A DNA stretch of 39,435 nt from an uncultured Bacteroidales bacterium. GTDB lineage: Bacteria; Bacteroidota; Bacteroidia; Bacteroidales; Bacteroidaceae. How positions within the stretch are numbered: position 1 is the first letter of the stretch; each line of letters starts with the position of its first letter. The position numbers and the translations under genes are program-made. Below the pieces are notes generated by a model, which was not told the DNA's origin, made no database searches, and worked only from the letters and a program-made list of their open reading frames with translations. The DNA is taken from contig CALZJF010000019.1 in assembly GCA_945787885.1 (NCBI GenBank), forward strand, positions 1 through 39,435, in the 5' to 3' direction. Below, piece after piece: positions 1 through 8,345 of the stretch.

Positions 1-50
1 ACGGCACGATAGTCGCAAATACATCGCAAGCTAATTTATAGAACCTACCT
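1..50 (+). repeat. Right end of a second copy of the 191-bp inverted-repeat element
   Basis: These 50 bases match positions 14445-14494 with one difference (T at 37, G at 14481). The last 20 bases, CTAATTTATAGAACCTACCT, are the exact reverse complement of the left end of the element at 14304. The window therefore opens inside a second copy of that element, whose body lies outside the window. Two copies at unlinked sites support mobility. Confidence 0.85.
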
Positions 51-78
51 AAAAAAAAATACGTCTCAGCAGAACACA

Positions 79-109
79 GTAACCGAGGGCCATGCTCTCG
101 GTTACTTTT
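79..109 (+). terminator. Rho-independent terminator upstream of prfA
   Basis: GTAACCGAG (79-87) pairs perfectly with CTCGGTTAC (97-105) around a 9-base loop, followed by TTTT. It probably ends a transcript entering from the left, which separates prfA from it. Confidence 0.7.
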
Positions 110-162
110 CGCCCTTTTTCAAAACCCCGTAACGCGAAAACCACAACGCGAAAACCACAACG

Positions 163-1266
163 ATGAACACACTACTCGAAAAACTCGATGCCCTCGAACC
201 GCGCTTCCACGAAGTCGCCACGCTCATCACAGACCCCTCCGTCATCGCCGACCAGCAACGCTACGTCCGCCTGACGAAGGAATATAAAGACCTGGAGGAA
301 CTGATGGCGGTGCGCCGCGAATATTCCCTCCTGCTGAAGAATCTGGAAGAGAGCAAGGACATCCTGGTCAATGAATCCGACCCCGAGATGCGCGAGATGG
401 CCCGCGATGAAGTGGCTACCTGCGAACGGCGCATCCCGGAGATGGAGGAAGCCATCAAACTCCTGCTCGTGCCGAAGGACCCCGAAGATGCCAAGAACGT
501 CGTCCTCGAAATCCGTGGTGGAACGGGCGGCGACGAGGCGGCACTCTTCGCCGGCGACCTCTTCCGCATGTACAGCAAATATTGCGAATCGAAAGGCTGG
601 AAACTCGAAGTCAGCTCCTTCAGCGAGGGTGCTGCCGGCGGCTACAAGGAAATCGTCTGCTCCGTCACGGGGGCTGACGTCTATGGCACGCTGAAATACG
701 AAAGCGGCGTACACCGCGTGCAGCGCGTGCCAGCCACTGAGACGCAGGGCCGCGTACATACTTCTGCCGCCACGGTGGCTGTGCTGCCGGAAGCCGATGC
801 CTTTGAGGTGAGCATCAACGAGGGCGAAATCAAATGGGACACTTTCCGCTCCAGTGGTGCCGGCGGACAGAACGTCAATAAGGTGGAGTCGGGCGTACGT
901 CTGCGCTACAACTGGAAGAACCCCGTGACGGGGAGCGTCGAAGAGATTCTCATCGAATGTACCGAGACGCGCGACCAGCCAAAGAACAAGGAGCGGGCAT
1001 TGGCGCGCCTGCGAACCTTCATCTACGACCGCGAGCATCAGAAGTACGTCGATGACATTGCATCGCGACGCAAAAGCCTCGTCAGCACGGGCGACCGCAG
1101 TGCCAAGATTCGCACGTACAACTATCCGCAGGGACGCATCACCGACCACCGCATCAACTACACCATCTACAATCTTGCCGCCTTCATGGACGGCGACATC
1201 CAGGACTGCATTGACCATCTCATCGTGGCAGAGAACGCCGAACGACTGAAAGAGGCCGAGCTGTAA
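163..1266 (+). CDS. prfA: Peptide chain release factor 1
   Basis: Class I release factor. It recognises UAA/UAG in the ribosomal A site and triggers hydrolysis of peptidyl-tRNA in the cytoplasm. At 367 aa it has the usual length. The PAT codon-recognition tripeptide lies at residues 190-192 in the context RVPATETQGR, which marks RF1 rather than RF2. The catalytic GGQ is at residues 234-236 within SSGAGGQNVNK; its glutamine is the usual methylation target. An ATG at 163 follows a short direct repeat (AACGCGAAAACCAC twice, about 130-157). No programmed frameshift is seen, as expected for RF1. It is a single-gene unit, bounded by hairpins at 79-109 and 1305-1355. Confidence 0.97.
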   Translation: MNTLLEKLDALEPRFHEVATLITDPSVIADQQRYVRLTKEYKDLEELMAVRREYSLLLKNLEESKDILVNESDPEMREMARDEVATCERRIPEMEEAIKLLLVPKDPEDAKNVVLEIRGGTGGDEAALFAGDLFRMYSKYCESKGWKLEVSSFSEGAAGGYKEIVCSVTGADVYGTLKYESGVHRVQRVPATETQGRVHTSAATVAVLPEADAFEVSINEGEIKWDTFRSSGAGGQNVNKVESGVRLRYNWKNPVTGSVEEILIECTETRDQPKNKERALARLRTFIYDREHQKYVDDIASRRKSLVSTGDRSAKIRTYNYPQGRITDHRINYTIYNLAAFMDGDIQDCIDHLIVAENAERLKEAEL

Positions 1267-1304
1267 GCGAGTGGGGGCAGGCAGACACTGACGAACACAC
1301 GAAA

Positions 1305-1355
1305 CATGGGCTTTCACGGCAGACTCTTTTACTGCTGTGGAAGCCCACGTTTTTT
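1305..1355 (+). terminator. Terminator of prfA
   Basis: An 18-base arm (1305-1322) pairs with 1332-1349, allowing G-U pairs, and is followed by six T. It lies about 40 bases after the prfA stop. Confidence 0.8.
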
Positions 1356-1404
1356 ATATTTATATTTTTGCCTCTACCTACTGCCATAGCAGTCGAGCAG
1401 GAGC

Positions 1405-1469
1405 CAGAAAAATCCCAGCGGCAGCACGCTCTCCCTCAAAAACACATGGGAGGACGGGCTGCCGCTGGG
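1405..1469 (-). terminator. Terminator of the 1495-2850 gene
   Basis: CCCAGCGGCAGC (1414-1425) pairs with GCTGCCGCTGGG (1458-1469), with an inner CTCCC/GGGAG stem. On the minus strand the hairpin is followed by ATTTTTC, correct polarity for the upstream minus-strand gene. Confidence 0.75.
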
Positions 1470-1494
1470 GAAATGCGGCTATGCAATCACCATC

Positions 1495-2850
1495 TTAGCG
1501 GAGCGTGATGCGATGGGGCTTCATGCCGCGGCGCACCATGCCACCGTTGTCCTTGACGACGGACGAGGGGCTGACGCGGTTAGGCAGGCTGCGAACACCG
1601 CACGAGGGCCGCACTACGGAAGCCGAAGGAGCGAATGCCGGAGCCGATGCAGCCTTGGCAGGAGTGGTGAAGCGCACGATGGTAGGCTCGCCCCATTCAT
1701 TCTTGCCATTCTTGCCCACGGCGATGGCCACACACTCAGAATTGGGGTCAATCTGGAAGTCGGTGGTGAGGGGCTCATAGTTGAACCAGTATGCCATGCC
1801 AGCCATGGGAGGTTCGGAGCACAGCTCGGCAAGCGTCTCTTCCTCATGGCCGTCGTAGCCCTGCAGTTCGCCATGGTCCTGCGCGTAGCAAACGGTGTAG
1901 CGGTAGGCACCAGTTTGGTCGTTTGGCGTGAAGGTGATGAACTGCGAGGGGAGCATCTCGCCCCACCAGTCCTGAAGTTTATATTCGCCAAGCTGGATAT
2001 CAACGACGGCAGCCCCCTCGCCACCCTTCGCCAAGGTGTGGACGGGGATAGTATCGCAGTCGATGAAGTTGCCATTGGCATCCCAAGCCTGCACGAAGAC
2101 CTCATAGTCCATGTCGGGCCCCATGTCGTTCCAGGTATGCGAGAAGTCGGCAGCAGGCTCGACGGTCAGACCCCAAGCCTTGACGAGATCGCCGAAGTTG
2201 GCAAATCCGAATGCCGTGCAATACATCTGGCACAGCCCCTTCTCGCCCGTCACGACGGCATAGCCTGCCACGTCGGCGTTCGGCTTGCAATTGACGGTGA
2301 AGCCATAGTTGCCTACATCGGTGATGGAGGTGTTCACCATAGGGTTGCCCACGATGTCAGGGTTCGACGTGCGGAAATCTGCGCGCGAGATGCCGCAAGG
2401 AATCTCATACTGGTCGTACCCGACGGTGACCACGCTGTAGGACGTAGAAGGTTCGAGCTCGATGCCGCTCAGCTTTCCTTCGGGGAAATCCTGATAGAGC
2501 AGTTCGGTGCCCTCTGCCTCCACCTTATTGATGAGGTGTTCGGGGTTTCCGTCATAGGCTTCAACGATGTTTTTGGGGAAGAGCGCCAGACGGAAAGCCT
2601 GGCAAGCCTCTGAACGCTGCACATTGACGGTCAGCTCGCCCTCACCGATGTTCAGCACTTCTACGGAGGCCTTCACCTCGCCTTCTACCTTGGCAAAAGA
2701 GAGGTCTTCCACTCGCTCCACGAGATAGCCCTTCTGTCCGGTAGCGGTCTTTACGAGCAGGCGGTTAGGGTTGGTCTGCGCCATGCCTGCCGCTGCCGTG
2801 GCAAAGAGGAGGAGGGCAAGGCTGGCTGTCTTGGTAAATTGTCGTATCAT
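1495..2850 (-). CDS. Secreted protein of unknown function
   Basis: A 451-aa protein with a clear signal peptide (MIRQFTKTASLALLLFATAAAG, cleavage likely after AGMA before Q25). The mature part has repeated beta-rich stretches, such as PSTSYSVVTVGYD and GPDMDYEVFVQAWDANG, that resemble fibronectin type III-like modules. The N-terminal LLVKTATGQKGYLVERVEDLSF resembles the start of other Prevotella-type secreted proteins. I see no convincing type IX sorting domain; the tail is basic (RRGMKPHRITLR). It sits alone between a hairpin terminator and a repeat-rich upstream region. An AAGTAGGT repeat is flush with the start codon, so the 5' leader may be formed largely by that repeat. The function is not recognised. 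Confidence 0.8.
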   Translation of the reverse strand: MIRQFTKTASLALLLFATAAAGMAQTNPNRLLVKTATGQKGYLVERVEDLSFAKVEGEVKASVEVLNIGEGELTVNVQRSEACQAFRLALFPKNIVEAYDGNPEHLINKVEAEGTELLYQDFPEGKLSGIELEPSTSYSVVTVGYDQYEIPCGISRADFRTSNPDIVGNPMVNTSITDVGNYGFTVNCKPNADVAGYAVVTGEKGLCQMYCTAFGFANFGDLVKAWGLTVEPAADFSHTWNDMGPDMDYEVFVQAWDANGNFIDCDTIPVHTLAKGGEGAAVVDIQLGEYKLQDWWGEMLPSQFITFTPNDQTGAYRYTVCYAQDHGELQGYDGHEEETLAELCSEPPMAGMAYWFNYEPLTTDFQIDPNSECVAIAVGKNGKNEWGEPTIVRFTTPAKAASAPAFAPSASVVRPSCGVRSLPNRVSPSSVVKDNGGMVRRGMKPHRITLR

Positions 2851-2910
2851 AAGTAGGTAACAGAAATTATAGTATAGTAGGAATGATTATGGTTTGTAGG
2901 TTTGTAGGTT
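2851..2910 (-). repeat. AAGTAGGT-type short repeat, copy A
   Basis: It begins AAGTAGGTAACAG at 2851, directly against the start codon of the minus-strand gene. On the minus strand it reads TAATCATTCCTACTAT followed by TTACCTACTT. This matches copy B (8254-8329) and shares ACAAACCnTAATCATTC with copy C (21652-21759). No second AAGTAGGT end is visible here, so the right boundary is uncertain. Confidence 0.6.
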
Positions 2911-2976
2911 TGAACGTAGTATTTGGGGAGAAATTCCAGAATGCTCCCCACTTCTGCATGGCTTCAGCTTTCCAAG

Positions 2977-3067
2977 TGATTGCTTTCACCCCTTGAAATG
3001 ATTACTTTGACGCTTCAAAATGACCATTTTGACCCTTCAGAACGGTCAGTCTGAGCAGCAACGTGCC
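2977..3067 (+). repeat. Array of 22-bp units, locus 1
   Basis: Three consecutive 22-bp units at 2977-2998, 2999-3020 and 3021-3042 share the pattern TGAnnAnTTTnACnCnTnnAAA. A diverged end unit from 3043 starts GGTCAGT and ends GTGCC. The same layout occurs at 14978 and 24648. Just beyond, at 3089-3132, a different pair of 22-bp tandem units (AAGGAGCAATGA core) follows. With copy A of the AAGTAGGT repeat, these fill most of the 306-bp gap 2851-3156; no gene is seen there. Confidence 0.8.
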
Positions 3068-3156
3068 TTTGAAGCCGTGAGTTTTGCCATAAGGAGCAAT
3101 GATTCTTGCTACAAGGAGCAATGAATCCTGCTATAAAATCATTTTCAATCTCAGGC

Positions 3157-3663
3157 CTACTGCACCTTGAACTTCAGCGTCTGTCCGGCGGCTTTGAGGA
3201 TATACGCTCCCGCCGTGAAGGCGGCGATGTTCAGCTGTCCGCCTGAAGTCAGGGATGCCTGTGCCACGCGACGCCCCGCAGCATCATAGACCTCCACGGG
3301 CGTAGGCGTTTCGCCGTCAAGGCCATAGACGCGGAGATGGCTGTCAGAGGTCTCCAAGCGAAGGTTCTCCTGAAAATGTACGGGCAGACTGATGCCCGAG
3401 GTGGTGAGCCGGAAGGAAATTTTCTCCACCTCGTCGTAGCGGAAAGTGCGAAGGGCGGTTTCATTCGCATCGTTCAGGCTGAAGCTTTCTTCGCCAAGCA
3501 GAATGCGCCCGATGCCATCGATGGGCATCTCCCAAGTCTGGGCATCCGTCGTCAGCACCTGCAGATTGTCGGCGTCGCTCTGGGCAAAGGCGCAGAACGG
3601 CAGGGCGGCAAGCAGCAGGCAGAAATGGCGTGCCTTTTTGTTTATGCAAACCTGTCTTGTCAT
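3157..3663 (-). CDS. Small secreted protein with type IX sorting-like C-terminal domain
   Basis: A 168-aa protein. Residues 1-28 form a signal peptide (hydrophobic CLLLAALPFCAFA, cleavage before Q). The middle (about 30-90) contains WEMPIDGIGRILLGE and EVEKISFRL, a pattern seen at the start of many Bacteroidales secreted proteins. The last ~75 residues look like a type A sorting domain: VEVYDAAGRRVAQ, then a loop, AGAYILKAAGQTLKFKVQ. Such domains direct export through the type IX system and surface attachment. There is almost nothing between signal and sorting domain, so this may be a remnant or a carrier of the sorting domain alone. It has its own probable promoter at 3758-3788. Confidence 0.75.
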   Translation of the reverse strand: MTRQVCINKKARHFCLLLAALPFCAFAQSDADNLQVLTTDAQTWEMPIDGIGRILLGEESFSLNDANETALRTFRYDEVEKISFRLTTSGISLPVHFQENLRLETSDSHLRVYGLDGETPTPVEVYDAAGRRVAQASLTSGGQLNIAAFTAGAYILKAAGQTLKFKVQ

Positions 3664-3757
3664 GTTCTTGTCTTTTTAATATTTATAGATAGGCCTCCCC
3701 CCAACGAATGGGCGGATGAGAAGGGGGAAGAGGCAAAATGTGCCAAAATTTGCGCTG

Positions 3758-3788
3758 CAAAATTACGACAATAATCAAGTATAACAAG
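3758..3788 (-). promoter_or_regulatory. Bacteroidales-type promoter for the 3157-3663 gene
   Basis: On the minus strand TAATTTTG (plus 3758-3765) matches the TAnnTTTG -7 box. CTTG (plus 3785-3788), 19 bases upstream, is a weak match to the TTTG -33 box. Confidence 0.5.
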
Positions 3789-3834
3789 AAAACCATGTTG
3801 TTTTTCGATTTTCGACGCCTTTTTTTGACGTTTG

Positions 3835-3866
3835 TTTGGGTAATCTTCTGATTTTGGGTACTTTTG
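3835..3866 (+). promoter_or_regulatory. Bacteroidales-type promoter for the WYL regulator
   Basis: TTTG (3835-3838), a 20-base spacer and TACTTTTG (3859-3866) match the TTTG-N19-21-TAnnTTTG consensus exactly, 19 bases before the ATG at 3886. It is divergent from the promoter at 3758-3788. Confidence 0.75.
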
Positions 3867-3885
3867 CCATGTTATAACGACTCGT

Positions 3886-4824
3886 ATGAAAACATCATTC
3901 ATCTTCCGCGAATATCTCTGGATCATAGAAACTTTGCGGCGTGAAGGGAAGGTTTCGCTCAAGCAGCTCAGCGAACGCTGGCAAACGCATGGCTTCGGCG
4001 GCGGGCAACCGCTCTCGCGCTCCTCATTCACGCGCTACCGCGAAGCCATCCTTGAGATTTTTGGCATCGACATCACCTGCACCCGTGGCACGGGCTTTGA
4101 ATATTATATCCGCAACATCGACCAGCTGGAGGGCAACACCGCACAGAGCTGGATGGTCAGCGCACTGAGCATCGGCAACATCGTCAGCGACCGCCTGCCG
4201 CTGCAAGACCGCGTCGTGCTTGAGCGCATACCGGCGCACAGCGAATACCTCAACACCGTCTTCGAGGCCATGTCGTCCTGCATGAGCCTCAACATTCGCT
4301 ATCGGAAATATGGCTCCGACGCCGACCATCACTACGAAATCGAGCCTTACTGCCTGAAGCTCTTCAGGCAGCGTTGGTATGTGCTGGGGAAATATTCCGT
4401 CCTCGACCCTGACCTTCTCTTTGCCAAGCCCGAGGAGCGGCTGCATCTCTTCTGCTTCGACCGCATCAAGGAGATGAGCATCAGCGACCGCTTCTTCATC
4501 TACGACACGGCGTTCAATGCCGAGACCTTCTTCAAGCATGCCTTCGGCGTATATATCGACCCCACGATGGAGCCCGAACGCATCCTGCTGCGCGCCTACG
4601 GCATGGAAAAATGCTATCTCGACGAAGTGCCGATACACGAGTCGCAGCAAAAAGTAGAGGAGGGAACGGGGTATGCCGACTATGAAGTCGTGCTGCGCCC
4701 CACTCCCGACTTCTTCCATGAACTGCTCGCCCACGGCAATCGCCTGAAGGTGCTCGAACCTTCGTGGGTGGCGGACGAGATGCACCACCTCATCCGCGGC
4801 ATGCTCCGGCTTTACGAGTCATGA
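3886..4824 (+). CDS. WYL-domain transcriptional regulator
   Basis: A 312-aa protein. Residues ~1-75 form an N-terminal helix-turn-helix-like part (EYLWIIETLRREGKVSLKQLSERW, then SRSSFTRYREAILEIFGID). Residues ~130-215 are a WYL domain, with RYRKYGSD, EPYCLKLFRQRWYVLGKY and a later FCFDRIKEM. A C-terminal extension ends in a WCX-like segment (LAHGNRLKVLEPSWVADEM). WYL proteins usually sense a ligand or nucleic acid and control nearby or stress genes. Its stop overlaps the ATG of the next gene, so the two are probably translationally coupled. A well-matched promoter lies at 3835-3866. The regulatory target is unknown; the coupled lipoprotein is the obvious candidate partner. Confidence 0.9.
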   Translation: MKTSFIFREYLWIIETLRREGKVSLKQLSERWQTHGFGGGQPLSRSSFTRYREAILEIFGIDITCTRGTGFEYYIRNIDQLEGNTAQSWMVSALSIGNIVSDRLPLQDRVVLERIPAHSEYLNTVFEAMSSCMSLNIRYRKYGSDADHHYEIEPYCLKLFRQRWYVLGKYSVLDPDLLFAKPEERLHLFCFDRIKEMSISDRFFIYDTAFNAETFFKHAFGVYIDPTMEPERILLRAYGMEKCYLDEVPIHESQQKVEEGTGYADYEVVLRPTPDFFHELLAHGNRLKVLEPSWVADEMHHLIRGMLRLYES

Positions 4825-5771
4825 TGCGCTGCCGACCGTTAGCCTGCCTCCCACACTGGCGGAGGCTCTGCCCGCTGATTCTCCTGCTCGGCAGCCTTGC
4901 GGCTTGCACGGGGAAAGGCGCTGCCCACGCCGATGCTCAGGCAGACTGCCCGGGCGAACCGCTGCAAAAGGCACTGGCAGAGGTGGACACCGTGGGGAAT
5001 ATGCTCATCGAGGCCAGCATGGCAGAGAATCGGGCCACCGAAGCTCCCCTCGGATTTCAGTTGGGAGCCTCCCACGCCATGTTCAGAAAGCGCATGGAGG
5101 CCATAGCGAAGGAGGGACACGGGCGAACGGACGGCGAACGGCTCACGTATTTCACTGACCATTCTGCCGTCAATGCTGACCTCATCGTGACGAACCGCTC
5201 GCTCTTCTCCATCGGCATGCCCATTCCCGACACGCTCCGAGTCAGCAAGATAGAATATGCCTACCATCTGCCCGATGCTGACAGCCTGCAGGCGATGAAC
5301 ATCGTCCGCCATCTGATGGACGCCACCTCGAACGGAAAGTTTCAGGCCTCGCCCGTGATTGCCATGCAAGGGCATTTCGAACAACTCTGGACGCGGCAGA
5401 ATCTGGCAGTGAAGGTCTGCTTCAACCGTTCGAACTCCACGCTCTATTTCTATGCCTTCGATGCTGCCAGCCTCAGCCGCGACGAGCTGCTCGGCATCAT
5501 TGCCACCTTCAAGGCGGAAGCGGCAAAATGCCACATCAGCCTCCACGACCTGAAGCAGCGCATATACGCCTTCATCCGGCAACATCATAAGAACTACATC
5601 GGACAGGGAGGCTGGAAGGTGGACTGGTACACGACAGACATCGTCGTACGGCATCGCTATCAATTCACTGACAAATCGGGGCAAAAGATTTTCAGACGCT
5701 CCGTGTTCCACCTCGACTATCGCCTGCAGGGCATCCGCGAGTTCGTCAGCCACGAGCATGTCATCGACTGA
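4821..5771 (+). CDS. Lipoprotein of unknown function
   Basis: A 316-aa protein. The start is placed at ATG 4821, overlapping the WYL stop as ATGA; an upstream in-frame start at 4764 would bury the signal peptide. The N-terminus has a lipoprotein signal, LILLLGSLAAC, with the lipid-carrying Cys at about residue 28. The mature protein is mixed alpha/beta and has no recognised motif; visible stretches include KIEYAYHLPDADSLQAMNIV, GHFEQLWTRQNLAVKVCF and WKVDWYTTDIVVRHRYQF. It is probably anchored in the outer or inner membrane. It sits between the WYL gene and a secreted-protein gene 52 bp downstream, so the three may form one transcript. Confidence 0.8.
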   Translation: MMRCRPLACLPHWRRLCPLILLLGSLAACTGKGAAHADAQADCPGEPLQKALAEVDTVGNMLIEASMAENRATEAPLGFQLGASHAMFRKRMEAIAKEGHGRTDGERLTYFTDHSAVNADLIVTNRSLFSIGMPIPDTLRVSKIEYAYHLPDADSLQAMNIVRHLMDATSNGKFQASPVIAMQGHFEQLWTRQNLAVKVCFNRSNSTLYFYAFDAASLSRDELLGIIATFKAEAAKCHISLHDLKQRIYAFIRQHHKNYIGQGGWKVDWYTTDIVVRHRYQFTDKSGQKIFRRSVFHLDYRLQGIREFVSHEHVID

Positions 5772-5823
5772 TGCCCCCTCTTCATACTGAACATCATTTT
5801 ACAACACAAAACAAAACACCATT

Positions 5824-8181
5824 ATGCAAGCGACTAAACTACTCCGGTGTCTTGCAGCCCTGATGCTCGCCATGGGGCCTGCCGCCACTGCTGCCGCGCA
5901 AAGCGACAACACCTTTGAAATTTCTCAGAACTTCGACAAATCCACCGACTTTTCGGGTGGCAAGGCCGTACCCGACGGATGGCGGTCGATAGGACAATTC
6001 GCCTTCAGCCGTATGCGCGCAAGCGACAATGGAACGCGGGCGCACTCCGGGTCGTACGTCTTGGGCACCATCAGCAACACCACCACTGCCAACCGCAATG
6101 AGAAGGTCTATACGCCGATGATGCACTTGGACAAAGGTCAGCCCTGCGAAATCTCCTTCTATCTCTATGCCCCCGGCGGCACGCCCTCCTTCGCGCGAAA
6201 GAATCAGATCGTGGTGAATGCCAAAACGGCGCAGGAGGAGGATGCTGCCTCCTTCTATGTCGGAGAAACTGAGATGGGAATCTTCGATGCCTATGCTCCC
6301 TGCACCTTCACCTTCACTCCCAAGACTGCCGGCGACTATTGCTTCGAGCTCTCGCTCGTAGCAGCACTGGCTTCGTGTGGCGCGGTTTCCATCGATGATA
6401 TTTGCATCAAGGGTTTGCTGGGCGGCGGCGAGGAGCCTGAGCCTGACGAACCGACGCTGAAGCCTGACCCCGACAACGCGGAAAACGCCATCGCACTGCC
6501 CTATCTCGAATCGTTCGACAATGAGAACGACAACTATCTGGGCGACAGCTATCTGCCGCAATACTGGTATGCCACGGGCACCGCGCCTTTCGTCACTGCC
6601 AATATCGACGGGCTGCCCGCCCACACGGGCACTTACTACGCCATTGCCGTGGGCGACGGGCAGACCGAACGCGATGAGCGGCTTTACACGCCCTTCTTCA
6701 TCCTCGAAGCTGGCAGGGAATATGAGATGAGCACCTTCGTACACATGGAGAAGGGCTCCACGGATGCCTGCCCCACTCTCCAAGTCAGCGTCGGAACGCA
6801 GCAGGAGGCTGACTTCCAGATTCCCCTGCTCCATCTGGCAGAATATACCAATGAGGGCTGGGAACCTGTCAGTGTGAAGTTTACGCCCGAGCTGAGCGGC
6901 CCCTACTGCTTCTCATTCGCACTGACGGGCGCGGCTGACATGACGGGATTCGTGGCTATCGACGATGTCTTCGTCACCTCTGAGGGCATGATGCTCCAGC
7001 CGCGCGCCGACTTCCGCATCAGTCATCTCTACGACTTTGCCGATGGCGGCATGATTGCCTTCAAGGATGAGCCCGTCAGGATGCACAACTTCTCAGAGTA
7101 TGCCACTGCCTACGAATGGAGCGTCGATGGCGGAAAATGCAGCATCAGCGATGCCACTGCCAAGGAGCCGCTGATTTTCTTTGAGGAATCAGGCAATTTC
7201 AACATCACCCTCACGGCGAAGAATGCCGCCGGCGAACGCTCGGCATCGCAACTCGTCAGCATCGACTTCATTGACTACAACAAGGACAACTATGGCATCA
7301 CCTCTTGCCCGCAGGAAGACTCCTATCTGAACCGCGAGAATCTGCCTGCATTCGACACCGATGAGCAGGACTACATAACGGGGCCGAACCACTACTATCG
7401 CCGCATTGCCGAACGCTTTGCGCTGGGCGAAGGCGTGACGACGCAGATTCAGAACATCAACGTCGTGCTGACCCACCTGAATTTCAAGGTGAAGGACAAT
7501 AGCCGCGAGGAACAGCTGGCAGCCAAATTCAGCGTCGTGGTCTATGGCGAGACGGACGATAAGCTCGACGAGACCATCATCTACGGCAGATATGACAGCA
7601 CGCTCTCTGAAGTCTTCGGCACGAGCGGCATCGGCATTGGCTATGGAGAATCGCGCAACATCAGTCTGCCCACGCCGATTCCCGTCAGTGGCCCGTGCTA
7701 CATAGCCTTTGAATATGGCGACGACATTGACATCAGCATTGACGATCCCTACGCCGGACGCACCTACGCCGGATTCCAGGCTGTAAGCCATGCTTCTGAA
7801 TGCACCACTCTCTATGTCAAGCCCGACAGTTTGCCTGAGGCTTCCGCCGCCACCGTAGGCGAATGGTGCCTGCTCGACGAGCTTGCGCCGGAATATAAGG
7901 GCACGGGCCTCTGGATGCTCATTTGGGTTTCGAGCAAGAAATCTACTGCCATCGCTCTGAACAGCATGGGCGAAACCGTGTTGGCAGTGCGCCCCGCACA
8001 GAATGGTCTGGAAATCTGCGGCACGCAGCCTGGCGAGACGGTGGCCATCTACAACGCTGCTGGACAACTGGTGCAGACAACGACGGCCACTGAAGGCTCC
8101 ACCCTCGTCAGTCTGAGCGATGCGCTGCGCGGCGTGCTCATGGTTAAGACGACTGCGGGATGCGTGAAGATGGTGAGATAA
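5824..8181 (+). CDS. Secreted protein with two choice-of-anchor J-like domains, a PKD-like domain and a type IX sorting domain
   Basis: A 785-aa protein with a signal peptide (MQATKLLRCLAALMLAMGPA, cleavage near AAAQ25). Two related beta-sandwich modules lie at about 30-195 and 225-395. Each starts with a phrase like QNFDKSTDFSGGKAVPDGW or YLESFDNENDN and has LYTPFF/VYTPMM and ..DDICIKG/DDVFVTS motifs, typical of choice-of-anchor J or MAM-like domains. A PKD-like segment follows (about 398-485: YEWSVDGGKCSISDATAKEP, FEESGNFNITLTAKNAAG). The end (about 715-785: VAIYNAAGQLVQTTTATEG, LRGVLMVKT) is a type A sorting domain. It is probably a cell-surface adhesin or binding protein; its ligand is unknown. 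A hairpin at 8215-8243 closes the unit. Confidence 0.85.
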   Translation: MQATKLLRCLAALMLAMGPAATAAAQSDNTFEISQNFDKSTDFSGGKAVPDGWRSIGQFAFSRMRASDNGTRAHSGSYVLGTISNTTTANRNEKVYTPMMHLDKGQPCEISFYLYAPGGTPSFARKNQIVVNAKTAQEEDAASFYVGETEMGIFDAYAPCTFTFTPKTAGDYCFELSLVAALASCGAVSIDDICIKGLLGGGEEPEPDEPTLKPDPDNAENAIALPYLESFDNENDNYLGDSYLPQYWYATGTAPFVTANIDGLPAHTGTYYAIAVGDGQTERDERLYTPFFILEAGREYEMSTFVHMEKGSTDACPTLQVSVGTQQEADFQIPLLHLAEYTNEGWEPVSVKFTPELSGPYCFSFALTGAADMTGFVAIDDVFVTSEGMMLQPRADFRISHLYDFADGGMIAFKDEPVRMHNFSEYATAYEWSVDGGKCSISDATAKEPLIFFEESGNFNITLTAKNAAGERSASQLVSIDFIDYNKDNYGITSCPQEDSYLNRENLPAFDTDEQDYITGPNHYYRRIAERFALGEGVTTQIQNINVVLTHLNFKVKDNSREEQLAAKFSVVVYGETDDKLDETIIYGRYDSTLSEVFGTSGIGIGYGESRNISLPTPIPVSGPCYIAFEYGDDIDISIDDPYAGRTYAGFQAVSHASECTTLYVKPDSLPEASAATVGEWCLLDELAPEYKGTGLWMLIWVSSKKSTAIALNSMGETVLAVRPAQNGLEICGTQPGETVAIYNAAGQLVQTTTATEGSTLVSLSDALRGVLMVKTTAGCVKMVR

Positions 8182-8214
8182 TACATCGCCCCTGAGGCAT
8201 ATATTTATAATAAG

Positions 8215-8243
8215 GAGGGGGCGTGCTCAGAGCACACCCCCTC
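8215..8243 (+). terminator. Hairpin after the 5824-8181 gene
   Basis: GAGGGGGCGTGCT (8215-8227) pairs with AGCACACCCCCTC (8231-8243) with one mismatch and a 3-base loop. The T-run behind it is weak (CTCTTAAT), so termination efficiency is uncertain. Confidence 0.6.
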
Positions 8244-8253
8244 TTAATCAGAT

Positions 8254-8329
8254 AAGTAGGTAATGAAAATTTGTTCTACACTTGTATGCTATCATCATTC
8301 CTACTATGAACTGATTTTATCACCTACTT
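8254..8329 (+). repeat. AAGTAGGT-type short repeat, copy B
   Basis: A 76-bp unit bounded by AAGTAGGT (8254) and its exact inverse ACCTACTT (ending 8329), upstream of the metalloprotease start. It contains ATCATTCCTACTATGAACTG, as in copy A. It is the only copy of the three whose 8-bp ends pair perfectly. Confidence 0.7.
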
Positions 8330-8345
8330 AAAACCTTTGCTTTTC

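Noticed and set aside
172-1317. A 381-aa minus-strand frame opposite prfA
   Set aside because: Shadow of the prfA codons; the plus strand has the PAT and GGQ motifs.
1513-2613. A 366-aa plus-strand frame opposite the secreted protein gene
   Set aside because: The minus strand has a proper signal peptide and a terminator of the right polarity; the plus frame has neither.
4764-4820. Upstream start of the lipoprotein gene
   Set aside because: It adds 19 residues before a normal lipoprotein signal; ATG 4821 overlaps the WYL stop and leaves the lipobox well placed.
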